Positions 41,861 to 48,557 of a stretch of DNA of 64,000 bases are shown piece by piece. A program made the translations under genes and the position numbers. Each line of letters begins with the position of its first letter. The stretch's first letter is position 1. Source of the stretch: Planctomycetota bacterium (lineage in GTDB: Bacteria > Planctomycetota > Phycisphaerae > Phycisphaerales > UBA1924); the NCBI GenBank assembly GCA_030950285.1, contig JAUZRR010000021.1:1-64000 (forward strand), read 5' to 3'. The notes under the pieces were generated by a model. It was given only the letters and a program-made list of their open reading frames with translations, searched no databases and was not told where the DNA came from.

Positions 41861-42567
41861 CAGTGCTCTCCTTCATCATGCCCGCCGGCATTCCATCGGC
41901 GGAGCGGGTTGCGTTCGGACTGGTGTGGGCCGACCGGCGGAAGAGGATCACCCATCCGCAGCGTGTTCGGCCCGGGCAGAGGCTCGATCGGGGCAAACGC
42001 CGGTGCGTGCGGATCGTGGCACTCGGCGCAACTCAGTCGCCGCGCCGCCGGAGAGGATGGATCCCACGCGCCCAGTGTCTTGCCGTGGGTGCCGCGTTCC
42101 CAATCACGGAACACCGGGCCGTGGCACTGGGCGCACAGGGTCTCGGTCTGGTCGAACGACACGGTGGAGCCGTCGTGCAGTGAGAGTTGTTCGCGGTCGT
42201 CTCGAGCATGGCAGTTGTCGCACCGGTTGTTGATGCCGTGGGCGAGTGAGATGTGGGCGTGCTGGACGAGTGGTCGCTGGCCATCCCACTCGGACTCGAA
42301 GAGCTGGTGGCAGGCGTTGCAGCGTTGGTCAAAGCCGCCGATCCGGGTGGTCGGCGGATTGGTGAGCACCACCCGCCTCGGCCCCACCTCGATCAACGCG
42401 GGGTCGAACGCCGCCGTTGGCGCTGAGGGTGTTGTCGTGCCGCCGGACGTCAGCAAAAGCACGACCGCGAGGGCAAAAAACCCAATCCCAACCAACCACC
42501 CCAGCATAAACCCCGGCCTGGTGGTCCGGGCGGCCTGGGATGGCGATCTTTCTTGGTTGGCGTTCAT
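41860..42567 (-). CDS. membrane-anchored tetrahaem cytochrome c
   Basis: The start is ATG at 42567. The 235-residue protein has one N-terminal membrane anchor (FMLGWLVGIGFFALAVVLLL, residues 20-39) and four CXXCH sites at about residues 83 (CNACH), 116 (CDNCH), 145 (CAQCH) and 180 (CAECH), with extra His residues for axial ligands. It is the first gene of the multihaem operon and probably links the iron-sulfur subunit to the octahaem enzyme, like NrfB or DsrJ in other complexes, but it is not a clear NapC/NrfH homologue. Confidence 0.88.
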   Translation of the reverse strand: MNANQERSPSQAARTTRPGFMLGWLVGIGFFALAVVLLLTSGGTTTPSAPTAAFDPALIEVGPRRVVLTNPPTTRIGGFDQRCNACHQLFESEWDGQRPLVQHAHISLAHGINNRCDNCHARDDREQLSLHDGSTVSFDQTETLCAQCHGPVFRDWERGTHGKTLGAWDPSSPAARRLSCAECHDPHAPAFAPIEPLPGPNTLRMGDPLPPVGPHQSERNPLRRWNAGGHDEGEH

Positions 42568-42788
42568 ACTGGACCTCAGGATCGGCAAGTCCGTAATACT
42601 ACCAAGGTGCGGCCCCCAAGGCAACCGTTCGGACGCCTTGGAATCGGCCATCGAGCACGCGATCCGCCCCGACCGGGTAGGGCGTGGTTATCGCGCGAGA
42701 ACGGCTCGGGAGCCGCAGCGGGGCGATCGTGTTTGAGACGGTTCGGGACCAGTCGGTTGTGCGCCCGGCCCCGTTTGTCGACGAATGT
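42568..42788. other. intergenic region between the T6SS and multihaem operons
   Basis: No gene is supported here. It should hold the promoter of the multihaem operon (minus strand) and the end of the T6SS transcript. I saw no strong hairpin. Confidence 0.4.
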
Positions 42789-43079
42789 CTATCCACCGAT
42801 CATAACGGTGGGCAGGCCGAGGACGATGGTGCCGCCGTGGGCCGTGGAGTCGCCCATGCGCGCGGCGGGTTTGTTGCCGATGAGCACGGTTCCCGAACCT
42901 TTGACGATCGTGTCGGGAGGACCGACGCAAACGACACTGTCGCCCATGACCGCGGCCGGCATGCTGCCAATAAGCACAGTGGGCACGCCCGGCCCGACGA
43001 TCGGACCACCGACATGAGGGACCACGCCTGTGACCATCGGGCAGACATGCATATCAAGGAGTCGTGCGGCGGGTGGCAT
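42789..43079 (-). CDS. PAAR-domain spike-tip protein
   Basis: The 96-residue protein is a single PAAR domain: MHVCPMVTGVVPHVGGPIVG, then repeated short beta-turn units with VLIGSMPAAVMGD and VLIGNKPAARMGDSTAHGG. It sharpens the VgrG spike and can carry effectors. The conserved His and Cys (His11, Cys13, His83 region) would bind the tip metal. It is the last gene of the T6SS operon. Confidence 0.93.
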   Translation of the reverse strand: MPPAARLLDMHVCPMVTGVVPHVGGPIVGPGVPTVLIGSMPAAVMGDSVVCVGPPDTIVKGSGTVLIGNKPAARMGDSTAHGGTIVLGLPTVMIGG

Positions 43080-43091
43080 GCGGTGTGTTTC

Positions 43092-43853
43092 CTACCAGTG
43101 ATTCTTGCCGGCAGCGATGTCCTGGCCCATCTTCAGATAGGGGACGCTCGCTTTGGACGCTTGCTTGCGTTGCTTTTTACTTACGGGTACATCTTCGGGC
43201 GGCGGCGCGTCGGCGGGAGGCGACGGATCGCCGGGCGGTGGCGGGTCGCCTTCAGTGCTCGTCTCGGGCGGGCTTTCCGAGTCGGTCTTCGATGCAACAG
43301 CCGCGATTGTTACCGCAGCGGCGGAAACTGCGGCGACCGCGCCCGCCACTTCCGGTGCCACGGCGGCGGGGAGCAACTCGGCCTCGCTCAGCGCAGCCAA
43401 TCGCACCGATCCCGCAGCGGTTTGCTTGGCAAGCGACATCCCGAGCGGGTCTCCCGCGGCGAGCACTGGCGGATCCTCGGCGAGTGCCGCGGCCTGGGCG
43501 GCAAACGCGCCGGGCCCGCTGAACCCGGCCTCCTGTGCAGCGGCAGACGCGGCGGCGGCGGTCTCAGGAGACGGGCTCGTCACCCAGGCGGCGGCGGCCT
43601 TTGCTGCGGCGCGGTCGGCGGGGGGAAGCGAGTCCCCGGCCTGTTTGCAGGACTGGGCCGCCCACCAGACCGCCTCCCGCTCGGGCATCGCGTCGGCGAG
43701 GACCGGAATGCCCTCGTGCGCAAAGCCCTTTTTCTGGAGTACCTTGAGCGCGTCGGCGACGCTGGCACCGTCGGGAATAGTGCTGAGTGCATCCGGTGTC
43801 AACCTACCAGCAGATGGCAGAGTTTCAAATGGAATGGTTATAAGGTCAACCAC
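43092..43853 (-). CDS. T6SS-associated protein, DUF6931-like
   Basis: The 253-residue soluble protein has an N-terminal region with SVADALKVLQKKGFAHEGIP and DAMPEREAVWWAAQSCKQAG, matching my memory of the DUF6931 family that occurs beside PAAR and VgrG genes in planctomycetes. The middle is Ala-rich and helical (AAAKAAAAWVTS, LAKQTAAGSVRLAALSEAEL), followed by a long Pro/Ser/Asp linker and a basic C-terminus. It may be a chaperone or adaptor for effector loading; this is inferred from position. It lies 12 bases before the PAAR gene. Confidence 0.65.
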   Translation of the reverse strand: MVDLITIPFETLPSAGRLTPDALSTIPDGASVADALKVLQKKGFAHEGIPVLADAMPEREAVWWAAQSCKQAGDSLPPADRAAAKAAAAWVTSPSPETAAAASAAAQEAGFSGPGAFAAQAAALAEDPPVLAAGDPLGMSLAKQTAAGSVRLAALSEAELLPAAVAPEVAGAVAAVSAAAVTIAAVASKTDSESPPETSTEGDPPPPGDPSPPADAPPPEDVPVSKKQRKQASKASVPYLKMGQDIAAGKNHW

Positions 43854-43984
43854 GGAACCTCCATTCGCCCGGTGGCGCCCGACGTTAGAATGGCGGCCGC
43901 ATCGCTCGCCGGCTCGGTCTGGTAACTCTCTGAGAATGTGAGGTGTGCCGAAGCATTATGCATTTGATCGCCAATCACCGAGAA

Positions 43985-44608
43985 TCAGACTTCGAGATTG
44001 AGCCCGAGCCGGTGGGCAAACTCGTTAACCGCGCGAACGGCCGGGTATGCCTCGGGCATCTGCTCACGAACCGCCCGCAATATCTCGACCGCCTGCCCGC
44101 TCTGAAAGACGAACTCTTTACCCACGTCGTCAACGAGGAGATGACCAATGACGGTACCCGGTGAATAGATCATGTCAGGATCGCGCGGCCGAGGATTGAT
44201 GCGGGCAACGATTGTGGCGTACTGCTCGAGGATCAGGACAAATCGTTCCTCGGGGAGAAGGAGAACCTTGCGGTCCTCGAGCACCTGCACACTGCCCGGC
44301 AACTCGTCGCTCTCCATGGTGTAGAGCATGAACTCGATGGGAAACACGGGCTTGTCTTCGGGGCCGCCGTTGGCCAGACTCAGGCGGGTCGCCTGCAAGC
44401 GTTCCGGTGTGTATTCGGATGATTTCATCGACCAACCACTCCTTTCGGTTCGGGCGCTGCGTTTCTCGTCACCGGAGGCTCGACACCCGAGTTGCGCGAC
44501 GCAGACCCCCGCCACAAGAGCGGCGAGACTCCAGTGCGTAGTCCGCCCGGGCAGAGCGCAACGGATCGACGGGCTGACGCTATGTAAACGTGTACGATGC
44601 AAACTCAC
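43985..44608 (-). CDS. predicted lipoprotein in the T6SS cargo block
   Basis: The start appears to be GTG at 44608, inside the end of the preceding gene (29 bases overlap). The 207-residue protein has a signal with lipobox (LAALVAGVCVAQLGC, Cys near 42). The mature part has FPIEFMLYTMESDELPGSVQ, LLPEERFVLILEQYATIVA, IGHLLVDDVGKEFVFQSGQA. I recognise no family. An envelope lipoprotein inside a cargo block, directly behind an unknown candidate effector, would suit a periplasmic immunity protein; TssJ is also an envelope lipoprotein, but I see no TssJ features. Both ideas are inference. Confidence 0.6.
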   Translation of the reverse strand: MSLHRTRLHSVSPSIRCALPGRTTHWSLAALVAGVCVAQLGCRASGDEKRSARTERSGWSMKSSEYTPERLQATRLSLANGGPEDKPVFPIEFMLYTMESDELPGSVQVLEDRKVLLLPEERFVLILEQYATIVARINPRPRDPDMIYSPGTVIGHLLVDDVGKEFVFQSGQAVEILRAVREQMPEAYPAVRAVNEFAHRLGLNLEV

Positions 44609-45152
44609 CTTTCAGTGTTGCCACATGCGTCTTGATCTGCGGATCGGTGGCAAGGGTTGGCTTGACCGGAGTAACGGTGCCCGCGGAGTCAAGATCAAAG
44701 CCATAGTACACCGTTCCAATCCTGACAACGCTCTTGCCGTTGACCGCGCAAAGAGAGAGTGTTGCTCTCCAGGTCGTCTTCGTCACCGCGGGCACGCCGC
44801 GTTTGGGGCCATCACTAAAGCGCGGGGCCAGCGTTGCGTGCTCGGCATCGGTCCAGTAGAACGGCTTGGGGGTTCCGGGGTCATCGCTCGGACGCGGATC
44901 GACGTAGGGATTGGTGACGCCTCCGAGCGGAACATTTGTGTCGATCGTCTGGCACCAGCGGTACTCTTTGTCGGGCGTACAGAGCATGTTCCAGTCGGTC
45001 TGGGTGTTTGGTGCAAACTCGTGCTCGGCGGGCTTGGCAGGGGGGAGATCGTGACTGAGCACAATCGAGACGCCGCGAGCATCCTTGACGAAGGTCCCTT
45101 TGAGTGTGCCAAAGCGTCTGCCGCGTTCGACCTTGAACTGGATATTCGCCAA
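44580..45152 (-). CDS. unrecognised protein in the T6SS cargo block (candidate effector)
   Basis: The 190-residue protein has no signal peptide. Sequence blocks: IQFKVERGRRFGTLKGTFVK, YRWCQTIDTNVPLGGVTNPY, WTDAEHATLAPRFSDGPKRG, WRATLSLCAVNGKSVVRIGT, YYGFDLDSAGTVTPVKPTLA. It appears beta-rich. No family is recognised. Placement between a peptidoglycan-binding protein and a lipoprotein downstream of vgrG makes it a candidate secreted effector or spike cargo; the sequence itself shows no catalytic motif that I can name. Confidence 0.6.
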   Translation of the reverse strand: MANIQFKVERGRRFGTLKGTFVKDARGVSIVLSHDLPPAKPAEHEFAPNTQTDWNMLCTPDKEYRWCQTIDTNVPLGGVTNPYVDPRPSDDPGTPKPFYWTDAEHATLAPRFSDGPKRGVPAVTKTTWRATLSLCAVNGKSVVRIGTVYYGFDLDSAGTVTPVKPTLATDPQIKTHVATLKGEFASYTFT

Positions 45153-45227
45153 AGCTTGTTTCTCCGCGTCGTGTCTTTTGTCTCACATTCTTGAGAACTG
45201 TCGCGAACCTGCAAAGACCAGCCGTGC

Positions 45228-45962
45228 TCACAACTCGCCGTGAGCACGCTTGAGAGCCGCCCTGGTGATCGGGCCGAGAATTCCGTCAGCCGTCCCCGAA
45301 TCAAATCCGAGCTTTGCTTTGTGCTCTTTGCAGAACGCCTGAAAGGCATGGATCGCAGCCTTGGTTTTCTTGCCGGATATGCCGTCCACACTCCCGCACC
45401 CAAATCCAAGATTATTGAGCCGCGCCTGCGCAGCCTTTATCACGCACAAGATATTCTTATGGCCAGGATCGATCTCGCGAAGCATACCAACCTTGAAATC
45501 CAGAACCTCGCCGGTATTCGTAAGCTCAATCGATCCTCGGGTTGAAGCCACGGGAATCTCGTGCCGGATCATGCCCGGCCCCCATGTGCCTGTGGCGTCT
45601 GAGTGGCCCGGCCCCGCGAAGGTCTTCCCACGAAACTCGACCAGACCGACCAGCAGCCGGTAGGGCTCGTTCTCGCGCGGGTTGCCGTCCATATCGACAA
45701 TCTGGATGCGGAGCACAGTCTTGGCTCTCGCCGCGACGAATCGGTGTTTCGCAGCAGCCGCACGAGGAACAACCTTGGGCTTCTTTTCCGGGATGAAGAG
45801 CTCGACGTGCTCACAAAGAAGATTGGGGTTCGGGTGTTTTTCCTTAGCGTGAGCATTCTTTGGGTCACCCCAGATAGCTGCGCCACCGTCCGAAAACCCC
45901 TCCTCGGCAGCTATCTTGCCGAGCCACTCGCCCTCGACGACCTGTCGGTTCTTGCCAGCCAC
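45228..45962 (-). CDS. T6SS cargo protein with LysM-like start and peptidoglycan-binding end
   Basis: The 244-residue protein has three parts. Residues 1-55 (VVEGEWLGKIAAEEGFSD, then NPNLLCEHVELFIPEK) look like a LysM-type module. Residues about 80-165 (RIQIVDMDGNPRENEPYRLL, GTWGPGMIRHEIPVAS, GSIELTN) form a beta-sandwich related to that in the next gene, 46005-46403. The C-terminus is a PG_binding_1 domain (IKAAQARLNNLGFGCGSVDG, GFDSGTADGILGPITRAALK). No catalytic domain is visible, so it may target or scaffold an effector on peptidoglycan. No Sec signal is present, consistent with T6SS export. Confidence 0.75.
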   Translation of the reverse strand: MAGKNRQVVEGEWLGKIAAEEGFSDGGAAIWGDPKNAHAKEKHPNPNLLCEHVELFIPEKKPKVVPRAAAAKHRFVAARAKTVLRIQIVDMDGNPRENEPYRLLVGLVEFRGKTFAGPGHSDATGTWGPGMIRHEIPVASTRGSIELTNTGEVLDFKVGMLREIDPGHKNILCVIKAAQARLNNLGFGCGSVDGISGKKTKAAIHAFQAFCKEHKAKLGFDSGTADGILGPITRAALKRAHGEL

Positions 45963-46004
45963 TTCTTCTTCTCCATCTCGCAGAACGATCTTGCACTGGT
46001 TATT

Positions 46005-46403
46005 TTAAGAGGCGGGTTTCCAGACATCCGCTTCAAGCTTCGGAAACGTAACCTTGCACTCCCCCGGCTTGAACCCCTCCACACGCGCCTTCCCCTCACC
46101 ATCAAGCGTGCCCGAAGCCTCAGTCCCGTCAGGAAGTTCGATCTTGTATTCCTCCCCAGGGACCGGCTGCCCGTCCTCGTCATGCAGCTCGATCTCGATC
46201 CAGCTTGCCTCTTCCTCCTCTTCTTCACTGTTCTTTGCTTTGAACGGCTTAGCCTTGGTCTGCCCGTACTTGCCCTTCTCCTGCTTGACCTGCTCGGCCT
46301 TTGCCTCGGCGACCTTACCGGGGTTGGCGTTGTCGGCGTCGAAGACCTCAGCGGGGTCCGCCGGGGGCACGATCTTGCATGCCTTGCCGCTCTTGGGGTT
46401 CAT
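46005..46403 (-). CDS. small VgrG-adjacent beta-sandwich protein
   Basis: The start is ATG at 46403 (MNPKSGKACKIVPPADPAEV), 26 bases after vgrG. The 132-residue protein has an N-terminal segment ending in a Lys/Glu-rich linker (KNSEEEEEEASW), then a beta-sandwich: IEIELHDEDGQPVPGEEYKI, ELPDGTEASGTLDGEGKARV, FKPGECKVTFPKLEAD. The D-x-x-G-x-P-V-P-x-E-x-Y ... G-x-L-D-x-x-G-x-A pattern is common in T6SS adaptor-like domains next to VgrG and is repeated in the following gene. It probably sits on the VgrG tip or links cargo to it. Confidence 0.68.
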   Translation of the reverse strand: MNPKSGKACKIVPPADPAEVFDADNANPGKVAEAKAEQVKQEKGKYGQTKAKPFKAKNSEEEEEEASWIEIELHDEDGQPVPGEEYKIELPDGTEASGTLDGEGKARVEGFKPGECKVTFPKLEADVWKPAS

Positions 46404-46429
46404 CCTCTCACTCCTCTCGACACATCCCT

Positions 46430-48517
46430 TTAGTTGATCTTGACCAGCGAACCCTGGATCGTGAGGATCGCAGCACTCTTCACCGTCGTCGGTGCCGAGC
46501 CCTCGACCGTCATCATACCTGTCGATTTGATATCCGCGTTCCCGGTCGCTTCGATCTTGGTATTCCCGAGCGACTTGGTGTCGATGTTGCCCTTGGCGTC
46601 GAGCTTGATGTCGCCGGTCGTCCCGATCTTGATCCCGCCCGATTCGATCGCGATGTGTGACTTGCCGACCTTGATCGTGATGTTCGTCAACGCCTCGATA
46701 CAAATGTTGTCGGCCTTGATATAGAGGTCCTTGGTCACCTCGGTGGACTGGTTCTTCTTGAACACCTCGGCGACATCGTCCGAAACCGTGATCGATCTGG
46801 ACTTGGCAATCTCGATCGACTCTTTACCCTCCACCTTGAGGTTCCGGTCGCGGCCGATCTTCTCCTTGTGATCGTTCTCCACCGTCTCGGAGCGGTCGTT
46901 CTTAACATGCTCGGCTTTGTTGTTTTCGACGACCAGATGCCGATCATGCAGCACCGTCTCGAAGCGGTCATTCTTGATCCTGATATCAAGGTTCTTCTCG
47001 CCGTGGATGAAGATCTGTTCTTCACCCTTCTTGTCCTCAAAGCGCAGCTCGTTGAACCCGCCACCACCCTTGCTGGAGTTGGTCTTGTATCCAGAGACCG
47101 TCGGCATTTCCTGGGGCACGTACGGCGGCTTGTTGTTGGCGTTGTAGACCGCGCCGGTAATCATCGGCCGATCCGGATCGCCCTCCAGAAACTCGACGAT
47201 CACCTCGTGCCCGATCCGCGGCGTGTAGAGCGCCCCCCACTGTTTGCCGGAGATCGACTGCGCGACACGAACCCAGCACGAGGCGTTCTCGTCGGTCTTG
47301 CCGTGGCGGTCCCAGTGGAAGTGGACTTTGATCCGGCCGTACTCGTCGGTGTAGATCTCCTCGCCTGCGGGCCCCACCACGACCGCGGTCTGTGGCCCCT
47401 GGATGATCGGCTTGGGTGTTGTCCGCGCGGGCCGGAACTGCTGCGCACTCGGGATTGCCCGGATCGATGTTGAGAACGCTGCGTCGCCTCCCCCGCCCGA
47501 ATCGAAATCCTCCGGCTCGGACACCTCGAGGCTCAACGCCGTGAGCAGATACTTGCGTTTGGGATCGGCCGGGTTCAGGTACGATGATTCATCGGATATC
47601 TCGAACTCGCAGCCGCACACCAGTTGCCGGTGATCGCCGGCCGCGCGGATAGTCTCGTATCCCGTGTGGTGCTCGTCGGCCCGGAGCGCCGCGTACCGCT
47701 CCCCGTCGGCGAATTGAGGATATTCGCCGGGGTAGTCGAACATCTCGAACGAACTGGCCGCGTGCTTGAGCGACTTGACCGAACGCACAAGCAGCGATGT
47801 GGCCGGCTTCTCGAAGTTATAATCCGACAACGCGACCGCGCCGGGCTGGACGACTTTCTCGACCGTCCAGTCCCAGATGTGCGGACCGCGGGAAGCCTCG
47901 GCCTCCTGCGGCGGGAAGTACGGGATCGGTCCCCCCGGGAGCGGGCTGTGCGACAGTCCCGAATCGGCGAGCACCATCGTGTGCTTGCCGTTCTCGTGCG
48001 CAAAGTAATAGTAAATGCCCTCCTGCTCCATCAGTCTCGAGATGAAGTTAAAATCTGTTTCGCGGTACTGCACAAGGTATTCCCATGTGCGATAGGTCTC
48101 GTTGAGACGCATCTCGTAGTCGTTGAACCCGTGCCGCTGAAACACGTCCTTGATGACATTCACGACACTCATGTCCTGGTAGATTCGGTAGTCCGAGATG
48201 CGTGTGAGAAACCATGCCCAAGGCACGATCCTCGCGGTGTAGGCCCGCAGCCCCCGCTTGAGACCCGCCGAGCCGAATCGTGCCACGTAGCCGTTGATGT
48301 ACCGCGCCTCGTCGCTTGAAAGTTGGATCCGCACGGTTACGTTCTCGCCGAGGATCTTATCGGTATTGATCGCCGGATCGTCGGTCACCAGGTCGAGCTC
48401 GTAGCTGAACAGGCGTCCCAGTTCCTCCTGCCCCGAGATCGAGTCGAGCAACACCGCGTCCGCCCCGAGCGGGGTGGCAACGGTGAGTATGCGGCTTTCT
48501 TGGGGGCGCCTTGCCAT
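46430..48517 (-). CDS. vgrG: VgrG (TssI) spike protein
   Basis: The 695-residue protein has the gp27-like part (DAVLLDSISGQEELGRLFSY, DYRIYQDMSVVNVIKDVFQR, YLVQYRETDFNFISRLMEQE, GIYYYFAHENG), the gp5/OB-fold part (GRIKVHFHWDRHGKTDENAS, PRIGHEVIVEFLEGDPDRPM) and the long C-terminal beta-helix needle (residues about 510-695) with repeated N-x-x-V/I units, such as IRIKNDRFETVLHDRHLVVE and IKIGTTGDIKLDAKGNIDTK. There is no extra C-terminal effector domain, so effectors would bind in trans or through PAAR. Confidence 0.95.
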   Translation of the reverse strand: MARRPQESRILTVATPLGADAVLLDSISGQEELGRLFSYELDLVTDDPAINTDKILGENVTVRIQLSSDEARYINGYVARFGSAGLKRGLRAYTARIVPWAWFLTRISDYRIYQDMSVVNVIKDVFQRHGFNDYEMRLNETYRTWEYLVQYRETDFNFISRLMEQEGIYYYFAHENGKHTMVLADSGLSHSPLPGGPIPYFPPQEAEASRGPHIWDWTVEKVVQPGAVALSDYNFEKPATSLLVRSVKSLKHAASSFEMFDYPGEYPQFADGERYAALRADEHHTGYETIRAAGDHRQLVCGCEFEISDESSYLNPADPKRKYLLTALSLEVSEPEDFDSGGGGDAAFSTSIRAIPSAQQFRPARTTPKPIIQGPQTAVVVGPAGEEIYTDEYGRIKVHFHWDRHGKTDENASCWVRVAQSISGKQWGALYTPRIGHEVIVEFLEGDPDRPMITGAVYNANNKPPYVPQEMPTVSGYKTNSSKGGGGFNELRFEDKKGEEQIFIHGEKNLDIRIKNDRFETVLHDRHLVVENNKAEHVKNDRSETVENDHKEKIGRDRNLKVEGKESIEIAKSRSITVSDDVAEVFKKNQSTEVTKDLYIKADNICIEALTNITIKVGKSHIAIESGGIKIGTTGDIKLDAKGNIDTKSLGNTKIEATGNADIKSTGMMTVEGSAPTTVKSAAILTIQGSLVKIN

Positions 48518-48557
48518 TGAGCTTTTCCTGCTAAGTTACGCGAAACCTGCTGTTCTC

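Noticed and set aside
43943-44164. Small plus-strand frame (73 codons) between T6SS cargo genes
   Set aside because: It is antisense to the lipoprotein gene at 43985-44608 and has no ribosome site.
43985-44608. Lipoprotein considered as TssJ
   Set aside because: It has a lipobox but the mature sequence does not show the transthyretin-like TssJ pattern, and it lies in the cargo block rather than with tssK/L/M.
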